From NCBI GenBank assembly GCA_020465985.1, contig JAANYP010002344.1, forward strand, positions 1 through 64,000: a stretch of DNA of 64,000 nucleotides, given 5' to 3'. How positions within the stretch are numbered: the first letter of the stretch is position 1; every line of letters begins with the position of its first letter. The position numbers were made by a program, and so were the translations under genes. This stretch comes from Centrapalus pauciflorus. Lineage: Eukaryota > Streptophyta > Magnoliopsida > Asterales > Asteraceae. The notes beneath the pieces were generated by a model. The model was not told the DNA's origin, did not search any database, and saw only the letters and a program-made list of their open reading frames with translations. Positions 26,401 through 41,458 of the stretch are shown here, in pieces.

Positions 26401-28142
26401 TCCCCATACACAAATATTTCTTCGCCTTCCGGCGTGAACAAACGAAGGATTCGTTTCGCACAAGCAATAGTGGCAAGATTATTGGCCAACCAATCCATGC
26501 CAACTATTACGTCAAATTCTTTCGTATCTATGGGGACAAGGTCGATATCAAAGTTATGTCCATCTAAGGTTAGCACACAGTCATGATATATTTGGGTGGC
26601 ACAAACCGATTTCCCGCTTGCCACATCAACAGATAGAGGGAAAGGCATCAAAGAGGGTATAACATCTAACTTTTGTGCAAATGATTTAGAAACAAAAGAC
26701 ACACTTGCACCGGAATCAAATAATACTACAGCAGGTAAAGAGTTCAGGAGAAAAGTACCGGTTACGACATCCGGCACATCCTGCGCCTCGGCAGCTGTGA
26801 TCTGATAAACCCTGGCTTGAGGCTTAGGTGGATTCCCCTTTGATTGGGAGGAACCACCCACAAAATTAGGCTTTGCGACCGAGCCTTTACTTTCGGACGT
26901 CGCCAACCTCTTCTTTGGACAACTCCGAGCAAGGTGGCCCACCTGGCCACATTCGTAGCACGCATCAGTTCGCTTAGGGCACGCAGGACGTATGTGTCCC
27001 TCTTCTCCACAGCCATGGCACACAATAGGGGACAAACATTCCCCACGATGAAGTTTCCCGCAACGGTTACACGCAGGCATCGAATTGGAAAACTGAGATT
27101 TGGACTGAGAGTTATTGGAATTAGCAGGTTTCTTTGAATGTCGGGAGGATTGGGAACGTGAACGAGAGTCCACGTTCTTTGAGAACGATTATTGGGGTTG
27201 TTTAAACGTCCCCGACGAAGATTCAACCTTCGCTTTCTTCGATCCCGCTGATTCCTGCTCCCTACGGAACAATTCATATTCTCGGAGTCGCGCATACTCC
27301 ACAGCTTTCTCAAAAGATTCCACCGCGCGAACAGTCACCATCTCGCGAATTTCACTTCGCAGTCCTTCCACAAAATAGTCGGTCTTTTACTTTTCGTCCG
27401 CAATTACCGTCCCCACAAACATTGCTTTCGAGTTAAACTCGATCAGATAATCATCAACCGACAAGTCTCCTTGCTGAAACGTGAGAAAGTCTCTTTTAAT
27501 CTTCTGTACCGCAACAGCCGGACAGAAATGCTTGTCAAACCTGGTTTTGAACTCTTCCCAGGTCATCTTAGCCACGGCAACCAAGCCCAAAATTTCCGCT
27601 TCGGAATCCCACCAAGTTAAAGCAGGACCAACAAATTGTGCAGTCGCGTACTGCACCTTTTTGTCGTCGCTGACGTCGGTGACTCGGAACAATTTTTCGA
27701 TTGCCTTGATCCAGTCCAAGGCCTCCACAGTAGTTGCCCGTCCATTGAACGCTGGAGGACGACAACCAATAAAATTCTTGTACGACATTCCCCTTTTTGA
27801 CTTAGAGGAGCCGTGCTTCCGTTCTTTATCTTTCTTGGGCCTTTCCGCCCTACTTCCACTTCCAGCGATTTCAGTATTATCGTTACTTGCTTGCTCCCCC
27901 TCAGCATTATTTTTCTTTCCCTGCACGTTCTGGGAAGCAAGTAATTGGGTCATTAGCTCATTCTGCTGGCGATTTTGCTCCAGCATCTGAGCCATCATCT
28001 GCATCATCTGGTTCTCTCGAGACCCTCCACCAGTACGGAAACTGGATTCATTTTCATAATCTGGAGACTGATCTCTGCCTCCCCCATCATTTGAATGTTC
28101 TACCTCCTGGTGTAGAACGCGATTCGACTGGCTATCCGACAT
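23448..28142 (-). pseudogene. Gypsy gag-pol polyprotein with two nonsense codons
   Basis: One frame of 1564 codons from the ATG at 28142 (MSDSQSNRV), broken by TAA at codon 252 (27387-27389) and TAA at codon 318 (27189-27191). In order: gag core with LTWWDSEAE; two CCHC knuckles (CHGCGEEGHIRPAC and CYECGQVGHLARSC); protease LFDSGAS; reverse transcriptase with MPFGLTNAPAAF; RNase H with TDHKSL; integrase HHCC zinc region, then the D,D-35-E core with MDFVVKLP, SDRDSRF and TDGQTERTNQT; and a chromodomain-like tail. The reverse transcriptase box reads FIYDILVYS where the family has an aspartate pair, so the first catalytic Asp (codon 812) is Tyr. With both stops in gag, this copy is almost certainly dead on its own, though it could be mobilised in trans. 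The last 1242 codons are open. Confidence 0.95.
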
Positions 28143-28386
28143 TGTCTGCAACAAACAGTTACAAGTCGGTTCAACGCTTCTTTCACACCAAAGTGTGCAT
28201 TTAACATTTATACGTATACACAATTATACTTTCATTAAGTTAAAACCTTAAAAGTCTACCCATTAATATCTCATCCTAGGCCAAAGGTCAATTGAATTTG
28301 TTATAATATTGCCGCCTAGGTGGGTCAATACCAGCATCTGAAACCGTGCTCAGAGTAGAGTATCGTCGACTATACTCTGTCTATGA

Positions 28387-28404
28387 GCTCCATCTCTGAT
28401 ACCA
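28387..28404 (-). promoter_or_regulatory. Primer binding site of the gypsy element
   Basis: The minus strand reads TGGTATCAGAGATGGAGC three bases inside the 5' LTR, matching initiator tRNA-Met at its first 10-12 bases, as usual for Tekay elements. Confidence 0.9.
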
Positions 28405-28407
28405 AAT

Positions 28408-30753
<2,346 letters not shown>

Positions 30754-31305
30754 TAAACGGGGGATGTGACGGGTATGGTATTGCTAATACCCGCCCCGTA
30801 TACCCGATTACATACCCATTTAAATCCCCGAATACCCCGATTACTTTTTTAATAATAACATGCTATTTATATTGTATATATATTATATATAAAAGATGAA
30901 TATTTTTATCTATTTTATATATTATACATAAAGATTATTATGTATAATTTGAAGAACTTATTTATTTACATATAATTTATTGAAATAATGTTTTTTTTCG
31001 TTATCATTTGATAGGGATGCGAATTTAATTTAATATTAGTATTGTAAGTTTAACATACATGGACGTTTTAAGCTTAAATTATGAACCATGTGGTTAAATT
31101 TCATATCATTGATTTATAAATGGGTTACCCGATTCCCCGTGGGTTTCCCCGCGTACCCGTCGGGATCCCCGTTTAATACCCGCGGTTTTTTAAACGGGGA
31201 CGAGATTGTCATTCCCCTCCCCAAACCCGCCCCGTTGCCATCCCTAGTTTTGTCGGTCGCAACTGCGACAGTTGAGAGATAGTATTGTACTATATACTAA
31301 TGTAC

Positions 31306-31442
31306 TGTAACAACCTAACTTTTAGCTGAACATGTTATTTTTAATTTCGCAATTAATTACCCTATCTTAGTATGGTTGATATTGTGTCGCAATTTATGGG
31401 ACCTAGACTCTGAGGACTGACCCGGAAGGGGAGGTCTTCACA
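31306..31442 (+). repeat. Left 137-bp LTR of the truncated gypsy element
   Basis: Begins TGTAACAACC and ends CTTCACA. It is short for a gypsy LTR, which may itself reflect deletion. Confidence 0.8.
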
Positions 31443-32842
31443 AAGAAGAGAATATTGATTCTGAAAATCTTAGAGGGCAGTTACAATTACTAACTCTGAA
31501 CCATTTGGGACTTCACTGTCTCCAGGGAAACCGAATCTGGATCCCTAAGTATGGTTCAATCCGCAGCACTCTTCTCTCTGAAGCTCATCAGTCCAAGTTA
31601 TCTGTTCATCCTGGCAGCTCAAAGATGTACTTCGATCTGAAGGCCGACTACTGGTTGCCAGGAATGAAGAAAGATATCGGTAAATGTGTTGAAAGCTGCA
31701 GAGTATGTCAGATGGTTAAGGCAGAACACCAGAAACCCTTTGGGGATATGCAACCACTACCCGTTCCTGAATGGAAGTGGGAGCATATAACTATGGATTT
31801 CATCACGAAGCTACCGAAAACCAAAAGACAGCACGACTCCATCTGGGTAGTCGTGGACCGATTAACGAAGTCAGCTCACTTCATACTGATGAAAGAGACT
31901 TATTCCCTTGATAGATTGGCACAGTTGTATATTACTGAAATAATTTCACGACATGGTGTGCCGAAATCTATCGTTTCTGATCGTGATAGTCGTTTCACAT
32001 CCAGATTCTGGCAAGCACTGCAAGAATGGATGGGTACGCGGATTTCTATGAGTACTGCTTATCATCCAAATGCAGATGGCCAGAGTGAGCGTACTATCTT
32101 AACTCTTGAAGATATGCTTCGTGCCTGCGTTCTTGATTTAGGTGGTAACTGGGATGACCACTTGCCGTTGGTCGAATTCGCTTACAATAACAGTTATCAT
32201 TCAACAATCAAGATGGCTCCTTTTGAAGCTCTATACGGACGAAAGTGCAGAACTCCCACCTGTTGGCGCGGAACAGGTGAATCACCAATAGCGGGTCCTG
32301 CCCTTCTACAGTTGACACACGAGAAGATTCAACTTGTTAGAAGAAATATTCTTGAAGCTCAAAGCAGGCAGAAGTCATATTATGACAACCGGCACAGATC
32401 AATCAGTTTTGCGGTTAACGATTGGGTGATGTTAAAAGTATCCCCAATGAAGAATGTGGTGCGGTTCATTAAAAGAAACAAGCTAGCTCCAAGGTTTATC
32501 GGCCCGTTCAAGATTGTCGAAAAGATTGGAAACCAATCTTATCGTCTTGAACTACCAGCTGACTTAGCTGGAATACATCCTGTATTCCATGTCAGTCACT
32601 TGAGAAAGAGTTTAGCCGATGAAAGAGAAGTTCAGATACCACACGTTAACTTGCAGATTGATGAAAAGCTTAGAGTGGTTGAAGAGCCGGAGTGTATTCT
32701 GGATTCGAAGACCAAGAAGCTTAAAAATAAAGATATACAGATGGTGCTCGTCCAGTGGAAACACCACAAATGTTCGCACCAGACTTGGGAATCGAGAGAT
32801 GTTATGAAAGCTACCTATCCCAGTCTGCTCGAACATAGCTAA
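31443..32842 (+). pseudogene. Gypsy integrase and chromodomain fragment
   Basis: An open frame of about 465 codons entered from the left repeat and ending at TAG 32840-32842. It shows the HHCC zinc region (HPGSSKMYFDL, then CRVCQMVKAEHQ), an integrase core (MDFITKLP, SDRDSRF and ADGQSERTILT, with the usual D, D and E), the post-integrase GPFKIVEKIG region and a chromodomain-like tail ending in WESRDVMKATYPSLLE. It is similar to but clearly diverged from the integrase at 23.5-24.7 kb. It has no proper start codon and no other pol domain, so I treat it as a remnant. Confidence 0.85.
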
Positions 32843-32879
32843 CTTCGGGGACGAAGTTTGTGCGTGGTGGAGCCCATTT

Positions 32880-33016
32880 TGTAACAACCTAACTTTTAGC
32901 TGAACATGTAATTTTTAATTCCGCAATTAATTACCCTATCTTAGTATGGTTGATATTGTGTTGCAATTTATGGGACCTAGACTCTGAGGACTGACCCGGA
33001 AGGGGAGGTCTTCACA
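32880..33016 (+). repeat. Right 137-bp LTR of the truncated gypsy element
   Basis: Second copy of the 31306-31442 repeat. It is preceded by GTGGTGGAGCCCATTT, a weak polypurine tract. Confidence 0.8.
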
Positions 33017-33497
33017 TGTAATTATAAAAATCTTGTTATTTGTTAATTTTGTGTTGGCAACCCGTCGTTGACCCGATCCATCTTTGAAATTATTTTGAAA
33101 AATCTAACTATTAAATTTACTCTAAAAAAGTGACACCGATAACAAAAACACCTGGATCCGCCCCTGTTTTCTTATATATTTCTTTAAACTTTTATGATAT
33201 TATATTATATTATATTATATTATAATTAATAAGTTAGTAGATTATTAGATTTTGTTTGATTTGATTTGAATTTAAAAGTGGATTATATTAGATTTGGATA
33301 GATTTAATTAATAAGTTTTTAGAGTATTAGATTTTGTTTGATTTGAATTTAAAAGTGGATTATATTAGATTTGGATAGATTTGATTTAAATTTCTTTATT
33401 ACTTTTAAAATCTATAAATGACACGTGTTGATTCATGGTAACGACACATGACTTCAACAGAAATGAGTATAGATACCCTTTTAATAATATTGATAGA

Positions 33498-33950
33498 TAA
33501 TAATAATAGTATAATGGCAATGCACGGACATTTTAACTTCAAAATTTAAATAAAAAAGAACCTCTTGAAATGAATGGGAGGAGGTTGTTAGCCTTTTCGA
33601 ATTTTTAATTCAAAGTTTGATCAAGTAATAATAAAATATTAAAAAAGGGATCTTTTTATCGGAAAAATTAATGGAAATTAAAGGAAAAAACAAAAAATTT
33701 GTAGAAGAAAACGACAAAATAGTGGTAGTGGTACAAAAGAGATGCTCCCCCTCATCAGCACTAGTAACAGTTGTACCAAAGCAGCACTGATAAAAAAGAG
33801 AAAGGGGATATGTATTCTTGATTCATCTCCATCAATTCTCTGATCATTATCTCTGCACAATTTCTATTTCAATTTCAATTTCATCTTCATCACATCCATG
33901 TGCTAAACACCGATTAACAGTCAAGTTTACAGTGCACAGATGCTTTGCAA
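33498..33950. other. Upstream and 5' UTR region of the next gene
   Basis: AT-rich to about 33700, then pyrimidine-rich sequence (CATCTCCATCAATTCTC and TTCAATTTCAATTTC) typical of a plant 5' UTR. No confident TATA box was identified. Confidence 0.45.
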
Positions 33951-36900
33951 ATGGGGAAATCCGAACCCCAATTGCCACTTAATCATCACCGCCAGCAAAA
34001 TCCGCTTCCTTCTTCCTTCTTTGTTCGATGTTCAAGGACTTACTCAAGAATCCTTCGATCGTTCAGTTTCAAGTGCGTTGTCATTTTGCTCTTTAGCCTT
34101 TCCGTCTCCCTCTCGGCCATCTTTTCGGTTTTTCATTCCCACCATCCGAAATTAGGGTTTGATACAAATGATTCGATTAAGAGAAGTGGTATGTATCCTT
34201 GATTCTTTTATTGTTCCATCTTCGTTTAATTGCTTGTTTGAGGTTTTTAAAATTTTTTTTTCCCTGTTTTACTGTAGCTAGGGTTTTGTTTTGTTTTGGT
34301 GTAATGGTGTGTGTGACTGTGTGTGATATGGGCAAATGGGTTATTCCATATTTGATTTTGAGAGATTTTGAGATATCTGAACTGGGTTCGTCTTGATTGT
34401 TGATTATGAAAACACTAATATAGGCTTTTTGTTGATTCTGATAAATTGAGAAATTGGATCACCAGATTTTTGATTTTAAGGCAAGTTTTAGCGAACTTGA
34501 ACTAGGGTTTTTGAAACTTAATTGTTGGTTGATGGTTTTCTAACAAAATTTAGGGTGTATATTGTTCTGTTCCTCTCTTGCACATCATTTTTTCCTTCAC
34601 TTAGTATTATTCGATGGACTATTTGTAGTCGAATAAAAATTCAGTTCTTCAAATTTGTGAAAGTTTCTTTTATAATTAGAGTTCCTTGCTATATAGTGAT
34701 ATGAAAATTATATGTCTGCTCCATTGCTTGAGTTTACATTCCTTCATATACGACTTTGGCAGAATTCATTGGTTTAATTGGTTGTATGTGGTACAATTCA
34801 CACACACATTTGCAAGAGAGCATGATCAGTTTCAACTCTAAATGTTTTAACAAGTTCTTTAGCTTACCAATTCCAAGGTTGGATCGGAGGATTTGTTAAC
34901 AACATTATGATATAGTTATATTTCCTTTTGTTTGGAGTTTGTTCTTGGGAGATATTAAAGGGCAACACTTGATTGCCATTTTCATGCAATCATGTGAAGA
35001 TGAGTTACCTCGGCATGACCGCATGACTTTGCTACTTGTTTTATTTTTTGTAATGAAAGTCAATATTATGCTGTGGTAACCAAATTCAGGAATTTCTTGT
35101 GTTTGTTTACTTATCAAGTTTATCAAACAGTGTCAGTGGTCGTTTCGTGTACTGGCGTCACTCACTTGTACTGAAAGTGGAGATTGTTTAACATGTAAGC
35201 CATTAATAGTTGTTATTTTGATTTCTTAGAGGTCTACAAATTTCTAGTGTATACTTTCGGCCATCAATAGGCATATTTTTCTTATTTAACATGTAAAGAA
35301 TACAAGTGTGAATCTGTTCACGTAAAATAATATATTTAGCTAAACTATAAATTAAATAGGTTATAGGTTACATAATATATTAAGATGTATCATATGCATT
35401 ACACCCCGTATGTTATGTAATTTATATTTTATGTTGTATTGCACATATAGTCATATGCATATGCATATGAGCATATCTATTACGTGTTATATGTTACATA
35501 ATATATTTAATAAGTATTTATAAATAAATACATACACACACGAGAGGCAGATTGATTAATTGTCACCTTCCATCCAACATTGGTTGTGAATTTCTGATTG
35601 TGAACTACTGAACTGTTTATAAGCCATTCACAGTGGTCTACCATGGTTTTAGTTGCTTTAGAGGTGATTCAAGTCATCTGTCGCTTTGGTTTTGGGCATT
35701 AGCTGTGGTAAGAAATGAGAGAATATTATGTATATATCCTTGTGACTTACCGTCCCAGTCAGTTATGAGTATGAATTGCGGGCTTATAACTTCTCACCAT
35801 GTTTCTAGTTGATTCACATGTTATTTTTGTCGGTTTGCTACTTTGGGCTTGATGCACCAGATGTAGTTTAGATTGAAAAGGCTATTAGGTATTTTTTGGT
35901 TTCGTATGTCAACATATGCTTAATGTATGATGTCCTTGTTCCTTTGGAATATTAAAGTGACACTGCTGTTGTTGCTCAGCTACAGTGCAGGCATACTTCA
36001 GATTGGAAAAGCCTGTATCGTTTCTTATTCCTCAAATTAGAAGACTAGAGTATGATATTAATGACGAAATAGGCGTTCCTGACACACAGGTTCGCTTTAA
36101 CAGTAATAGCAAGTTCCATTCTTGTAGTGCATTCTGATAATATTTTTGAATTGGAAATAATGCTAAATGTTTGTTATGTTTCACAGGTTGCTATCTTGTC
36201 CATGCACAAATCTGGTGCATTTAACTGGACTGATGTGATGTTTGGTGTTCTCTCTAAACCTATGAATTCTCCTATTAACTCTGTTTCTTTGAGTGTGTTG
36301 AGATCATCATTGGTTGAGCTGTTTACTCAACGATCCAACTTGACATTGACAACATCAATTTTTGGAATGGCCTCTTCTTTTGAAATTCTCAAGTTTCCTG
36401 GTGGGATCACAATTATCCCTAAGCTATCTCCTCCTGTTTGGATGCTACCTCAAGTTCTCTTTAATTTTACTCTCCATAATTCTCTACATGATATAGAAGA
36501 GAATTTTCTCGAGTTAAAGGAACAACTAAAATCTGGGTTGCAGTTGATGCCTTATGAGGTACATTGTTTGCTCCATCACTTCTTTTATTTGTACTTGGGA
36601 TACGTTGTTTATTTATACAAATGTGACACCTTGTCATTTTCCTTGAACCACAATAATCCATATGAAAACAAACATATTGGCAAATTGACGAATAATGATG
36701 ACGGTCAAGCAATTTGCAAATACTTGTTTCAAAGCACCTTGAAAAGCATTGTGGTGCCATATTGCCAATCTTTCCGGCTAAACTTTTAGTCTGCTACAGA
36801 AATCATCGAGTGGAAAGCACAATAAAGGACATGTTTGTCAATATGTAGCACACTATTCATTGTTTCATTTGTTGTCTTAACCCAGTTATGTATTGCAAAC

Positions 36901-38501
36901 CAATTCTAATAAAGGGTTTTGTATCTTTTTCTCTTGAACAGAGCATATTCGTGCAAGTGACAAACAAAGACGGATCGACGCAAGATCCCCCGGTTACAGT
37001 TCAGGCATCGGTGGTGTCAAATCTCGGGGGTCTTGAGCCTCAGAGACTGAAAGAATTAGCCCAGGAGATAAAGAATTCTTCAACTGCAAGCAATCTTGGC
37101 CTAGATAACACTGTATTTGGTAGAGTGAAGGAAATTAGTTTATCATCTTACCTGTATCATACTCTTGATGCACCTACGCCTTCTCCTGCTCCATCACCCG
37201 ATCAAAACGATCATTTGGGACCCACCATCTCACCATCTCCCAGCTCACCTGAGTTACCTCCTTGTTCTAACTGTGTTGCTTCCTCACCTGCCCCTGACAA
37301 TGGACCTAACCATTATTTACCTCCAATTTCAAACTCTCCAGCACCGGCAATGGACCCATCTTGTGGCGTGTCAAAGATGTCGCCTGGTCCATCACCCATG
37401 TCTAATTCTGGTCCTGATCCAAGTTATCACGCCCCTTCACCTCGTGCTTCTACTACTCCACACCCCATGTACCCAAGGTCAGGATTTTCCCCAAATCTTC
37501 CTCCTTTACCTGCAGTATCCTATGGATCCCGTCCTGGCAGAGAAAATGGAAATCAGAAAGGCTTTGCGCCTTCACCTCTCTCTGTCATACCATCCTCTTC
37601 TTGTAAGTTACATCTCTCTCTCTCTCTCTCTCTCTCAATCCCTCTCTCTCTCAGCCACTATCTCAAGTAACTCACCTAAGAAGGCGGATTTAGATATTAA
37701 ATTTACTAGTCGATGTTAGCATTCTTCATTTACCATGTAGTTGCATATAAAGTATAATACACACATGAACTTTATATACAATATTAAAATGAAAATCCAA
37801 AGGGGTGGGGGAAGCTTTTTATGTGGCGAGTGTGCTATTGCGAAAAACAAGTTTTCATGATCCAACCATAGAACATTTTTTAGCCCTTGCCATATCTTCC
37901 GGTCTTCAGGAACTAACTACCTTCTAACCAAACTATAGGATTAATTATCACTACTACGTTTTATTACACATGATTATTTTTGCTGCACAATCACTTCAAA
38001 AATGCATATCCTAAGGGCGTTTGGTTCGCGGATTTCCTGGGATTCACTGGGATTTGCATTTAAAATCCTGTGTTTGGTTCGCAGATTTCATAAGGATTTA
38101 AAATCCCATGATTTTTTACATCCCTCCGTTCTTTGTTATTTAAAATCCCAGTCTCCCCCAGGATTTTAAATCCCAGTTACCTTGTATTTTTCAGATTAAC
38201 AAATTTTTTATATAAGATAATGCAAATTCTTTGACAAAATCCTGACAAATGCAAATTCTTTGACAAAATGCAAATCCCAGAGAAAAAATTCTGCGAACCA
38301 AACGCCCCCTAGCAGTGTTCATGAGAGGGGCACAGGGGGGGTGTGTGTGTCTTGTTTGCAGTGCAGTAAAATTGAATTTTGTAATGGTTTATGGATCCTA
38401 ATACTGACTTTCTCTGTGCTCTTGCAGCTTCAACAACTGGGGTTTATCTTGGTATAATCTGTATTTTATCGGTTGCCCTCATCACCCTCCATATCATATA
38501 G
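33951..38501 (+). CDS. Membrane-anchored proline-rich protein (DUF7036-like), five exons
   Basis: Exons 33951-34188, 35980-36089, 36187-36558, 36942-37602 and 38428-38501 join in frame at GT-AG sites into 484 residues. A hydrophobic segment at about residues 42-61 (VVILLFSLSVSLSAIFSV) is a signal anchor or signal peptide. Exons 2-4 carry a conserved globular region (VQAYFRLEKPVSFLIPQI and FGMASSFEILKFPGG) that I recall from plant proteins grouped as DUF7036. Exon 4 ends in a Pro/Ser-rich stretch (PTPSPAPSPDQND) like hydroxyproline-rich cell-wall proteins. The last exon gives a hydrophobic tail (GVYLGIICILSVALITLHII) that could be a GPI signal or a second membrane helix. I started at ATG 33951; an ATG at 33940 is out of frame. 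The function is unknown. A MITE sits in the last intron. Confidence 0.8.
37612..37660 (+). repeat. (CT)n microsatellite in intron 4
   Basis: CT-rich run just after the exon 4 donor site. Reading through it gives false LSLSLS peptides. Confidence 0.85.
38014..38308. mobile_element. MITE in the last intron of the DUF7036-like gene
   Basis: Termini AGGGCGTTTGGTTCGC and, inverted, GGGGCGTTTGGTTCGC, 295 bp, with CTA on both sides as a 3-bp duplication. Three-base targets and this terminal style suit PIF/Harbinger MITEs, though the target is not the usual TTA/TAA. It lies wholly inside the intron, about 120 bp before the final acceptor. A degraded relative is at 58660-58975. Confidence 0.75.
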
Positions 38502-38848
38502 CATGCATTGCTGATATGGTGGCTTACAGTTTTGCCATTAGTATGCTAGTCGCTTCCTGTTGACCAGTTGCAAGTCCAACGATACACATACAGTCATCCA
38601 TATATATATATATATATATATATAAACACACACACTACCTAGTTGCAGGTCAAAGCCAAAATGTGGCAGGCCTCATCGCAAATGACTGACAACAGGCGGA
38701 TATTCCCGAAGGGAAGGTTGACCGTCTGATCAACAACTTAATGCAGTATTATCAAGTAGATCCAACTCCCTTAAACTGATAGTCCAAAAGTGTGATGCTT
38801 TTCTTTTTGGTTCTTTTTGAGCATCTGCATGCTTCGTAATATAACAAA

Positions 38849-39341
38849 TAGGGGTGTAAACGAGCCGAGTTGAGTATCACCAATCTCGAGCTCGAAACTC
38901 GACGCGAGCTCGATCGAGCCCTAGTTTTGAAACTCGAGCTCGACTCGATAAACTACTCAATACTATCGAGCTCGACTTGACTCGATTAAATTCAGGATAA
39001 ATAAAATTGAAATATAAAGACAAAATATTCAATCTAATTTTATCCCAACAACAAGAAGGGAAAGAATATAAAAATGTATTTTTAGGTTTAAGATTATATA
39101 GTTTGATTTATATAAAAGTGATAAAAATATAATTTTACAAAGTTAAAGGGTAAAAATGTTAACTTGTAAACTTAAGCTCGATTAGGCAAGCCTATCGAGT
39201 AGGCTATTTTAATACTTGGGCTTGACTCGATTACTACTCGAGTAGCTCGAGCTCAGCTCGATTAACAGCGAGTCGATTTCGAGTTTTCTACGAGTCGATC
39301 CCGAGTAGCTCACGAGTTGTCTCGTCTCGTTTACATACCTA
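38849..39341. mobile_element. hAT-type MITE
   Basis: Ends TAGGGGTGTAAACGAGCCGAG and, inverted, TAGGTATGTAAACGAGACGAG. Flanks ATAACAAA and ATCACAAA agree at 7 of 8 bases. The interior is AT-rich between CTCGAGCTCGA-rich arms. No coding sequence is seen. Confidence 0.82.
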
Positions 39342-39349
39342 ATCACAAA

Positions 39350-40369
39350 CTTGAATGAAGTTCCAGTACTATCTTGACGTGAAAAGCTCAAAAGGAAAAC
39401 CAGTTGCTTTACGATAACCATGAGATGTTTGTGCTGGCTTAATAAGCTGTGATCACGGACAGAGCCAAAGAATTGGTTAAACTTGGTTTTTAAAAAATGA
39501 AAAGCTAACAATCATTTATTAAAATGCAAATAAAAAACAATCTTAGGCTACGTGAAGTTCGCAAAATGTATTCATCATGATTGGAATCTGTCATGAAAAT
39601 GAAAAGCTGAAAGGCGTGAAATGGAATTAAATTTCATTCATTGTTGTGTGGTTGGTAGTAATAGAATGAAACTAAATCTAATTTCTTGTTTTTTTTTTTT
39701 TTGGGTGTATGGGACAAAGGTAATAGAAAATGATGGTTTTTTATAAATAAAACCCTTCATAAAAATTGATTTTTTTTTTTTTGGTTTTCCATGTGTTTAA
39801 TAAAGTGGAATGGAAAAACATGAAAATAGAAAGATTTATATTGTTTTATAAATAAATAGACAAAAAGATATTTTTTGTTTTTGTGGTTTAACGGTTTACC
39901 TGGATTTATTCTATTAGTCATAATAATCTTAAATTTCGTCTCTATTTTGTTTATTTTGCTAAGTTTTAGTCATTGGTCTGTTAAACTTAACGGTTTAACC
40001 GTTAAATTTAACGCTCTAATGACCTTTTTACTTATTTCAACTACGATACTTTTAGTTTCATCGTTCTATTATTTACCATTTATGGTCCAAAATTTAATTT
40101 CTTATTATTTTTATTTTTCTGTAATTATATTTACTTTACTTATAATTATAATTATTTAATTTATTAATACTCTTTTTTTAATATTTTGTTTACATTTATT
40201 ATTCTTAATATTAATTCATAAATTTAATTTTTTATTTTAATTAAAATCTTATATTCTCTGTACTATGTTTATATATTGTATTCCTTATTAATTTTCACTA
40301 TTATAATATCATTGTCAACATATATACATGTGATTTTATTAGTTTTCTTTACTAATTTATTTATAACAT
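39350..40369. other. AT-rich intergenic sequence, no gene seen
   Basis: Contains T homopolymers near 39690 and 39770. A 94-codon open frame at 39875 is Phe/Ile/Leu-rich, which is what AT-rich DNA yields by chance. Confidence 0.5.
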
Positions 40370-40372
40370 TAA

Positions 40373-40743
40373 GGGTGCGTTTAGTTAACGAAAACTAGTC
40401 ATTTTTCAATTTCAGTTTTTAAGTTATAGTTTTTAGAAAAAAAAACAAGGGTTTCTATGAAAAGTGAAAACTTGTTTAGATGATGAAATTTTAGTTTTAA
40501 GAAAAATAAGATTGGTGATTATAAAATAAAAAAAATAGTATAGGTGATGGAAAAGTAAGAGAGAGAAAGAGAGTATTATAAAGAAATAGGGTAGATAGTA
40601 AAAAAGTAAGAGAGAGAATATGAAAAGTGGTATTTTAAAAAGTGAAATGAAAATTTATGAAATTGTTGTTAAGTAAACAAGTTTTCATTTTTGTTGAAAA
40701 GTGAGATGGAAAATTTGAAAATTTTCGGGAACTAAACGCACCC
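40373..40743. mobile_element. PIF/Harbinger-type (Tourist-like) MITE
   Basis: Ends GGGTGCGTTTAGTTAACGAAAA and, inverted, GGGTGCGTTTAGTTCCCGAAAA, with TAA duplicated on both sides (40370-40372 and 40744-40746). 371 bp, no coding sequence. The TAA target and the end sequence fit the superfamily well. Confidence 0.88.
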
Positions 40744-41458
40744 TAAGGTTTTCACTTTGAATTTAAAATATGTTTAGGAAAAATGAAAAACAAAAAAACC
40801 ACGAAATACCCGAAAAAGCGAAGAACACAAACTCCGGTTTTAGGTTTTTAGAACGACACATTTTACTTTCACTTTCGATTTTCTATAAAAATAGAACCAT
40901 GCACAACTCTAACTCTTGTACTGTTAATTAATAGGGTTTATTATGAAATTTTACAAACCAACATGTTTTCATGTTTTTTGCGTGTTCGTCTCTTCGTATA
41001 TTTTTTTTACATAAAAGTCTTCAAGTTAATTTTTTTATTTTTGGTTTAGTGAAATTTGAATATTAGAACCCATGGTAATCTCGTGAATCCATAATTATTA
41101 ATAATCCACTAAAATTATATCCAGGTGACAGGTATACACGATCATGACACATGTTATTCCACTAATCGCAATACCGTTGGCCCAACGCAATATCAATAGT
41201 ATAGTTAACCAATAATTTAAATCCACGTAATATATCTCAAAGACAAAGAATTCTCTACATCTATATTTAAAATGAAGTAAATCCACTATATTGTAGCAAA
41301 AATCGAGTTTAATCCCTCATCCACTGTGAATTAGAAAAAAGAATAAAACTCGGTTTTAATAATGTAGTCTGTTCTTATTATTAGAAAAATAATAATATAG
41401 ATTTCTATATTTTATTTAATCTTATTGTATCATATATATTATATATAAAATAAAAAGG

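Larger units (their letters stand above)
31306..33016 (+). mobile_element. Truncated gypsy element with 137-bp direct terminal repeats
   Basis: Direct repeats 31306-31442 and 32880-33016 (TGTAACAACC to GGTCTTCACA) differ at three positions by eye. They enclose only the 3' end of a gypsy pol. Flanks TGTAC and TGTAA fit a 5-bp target duplication with one change. No PBS, gag, protease or reverse transcriptase is present, because the left repeat joins directly to the pre-integrase region. It is an internally deleted copy lying in the hAT-like element. Confidence 0.75.

Noticed and set aside
31088..31282. 64-codon frame with repeated Pro/Gly
   Set aside because: It comes from the CCCG-rich body of the hAT MITE and runs across its border.
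36467..36760. 97-codon minus-strand frame over the DUF7036-like gene
   Set aside because: It is antisense to exon 3 and the following intron, with no family resemblance.
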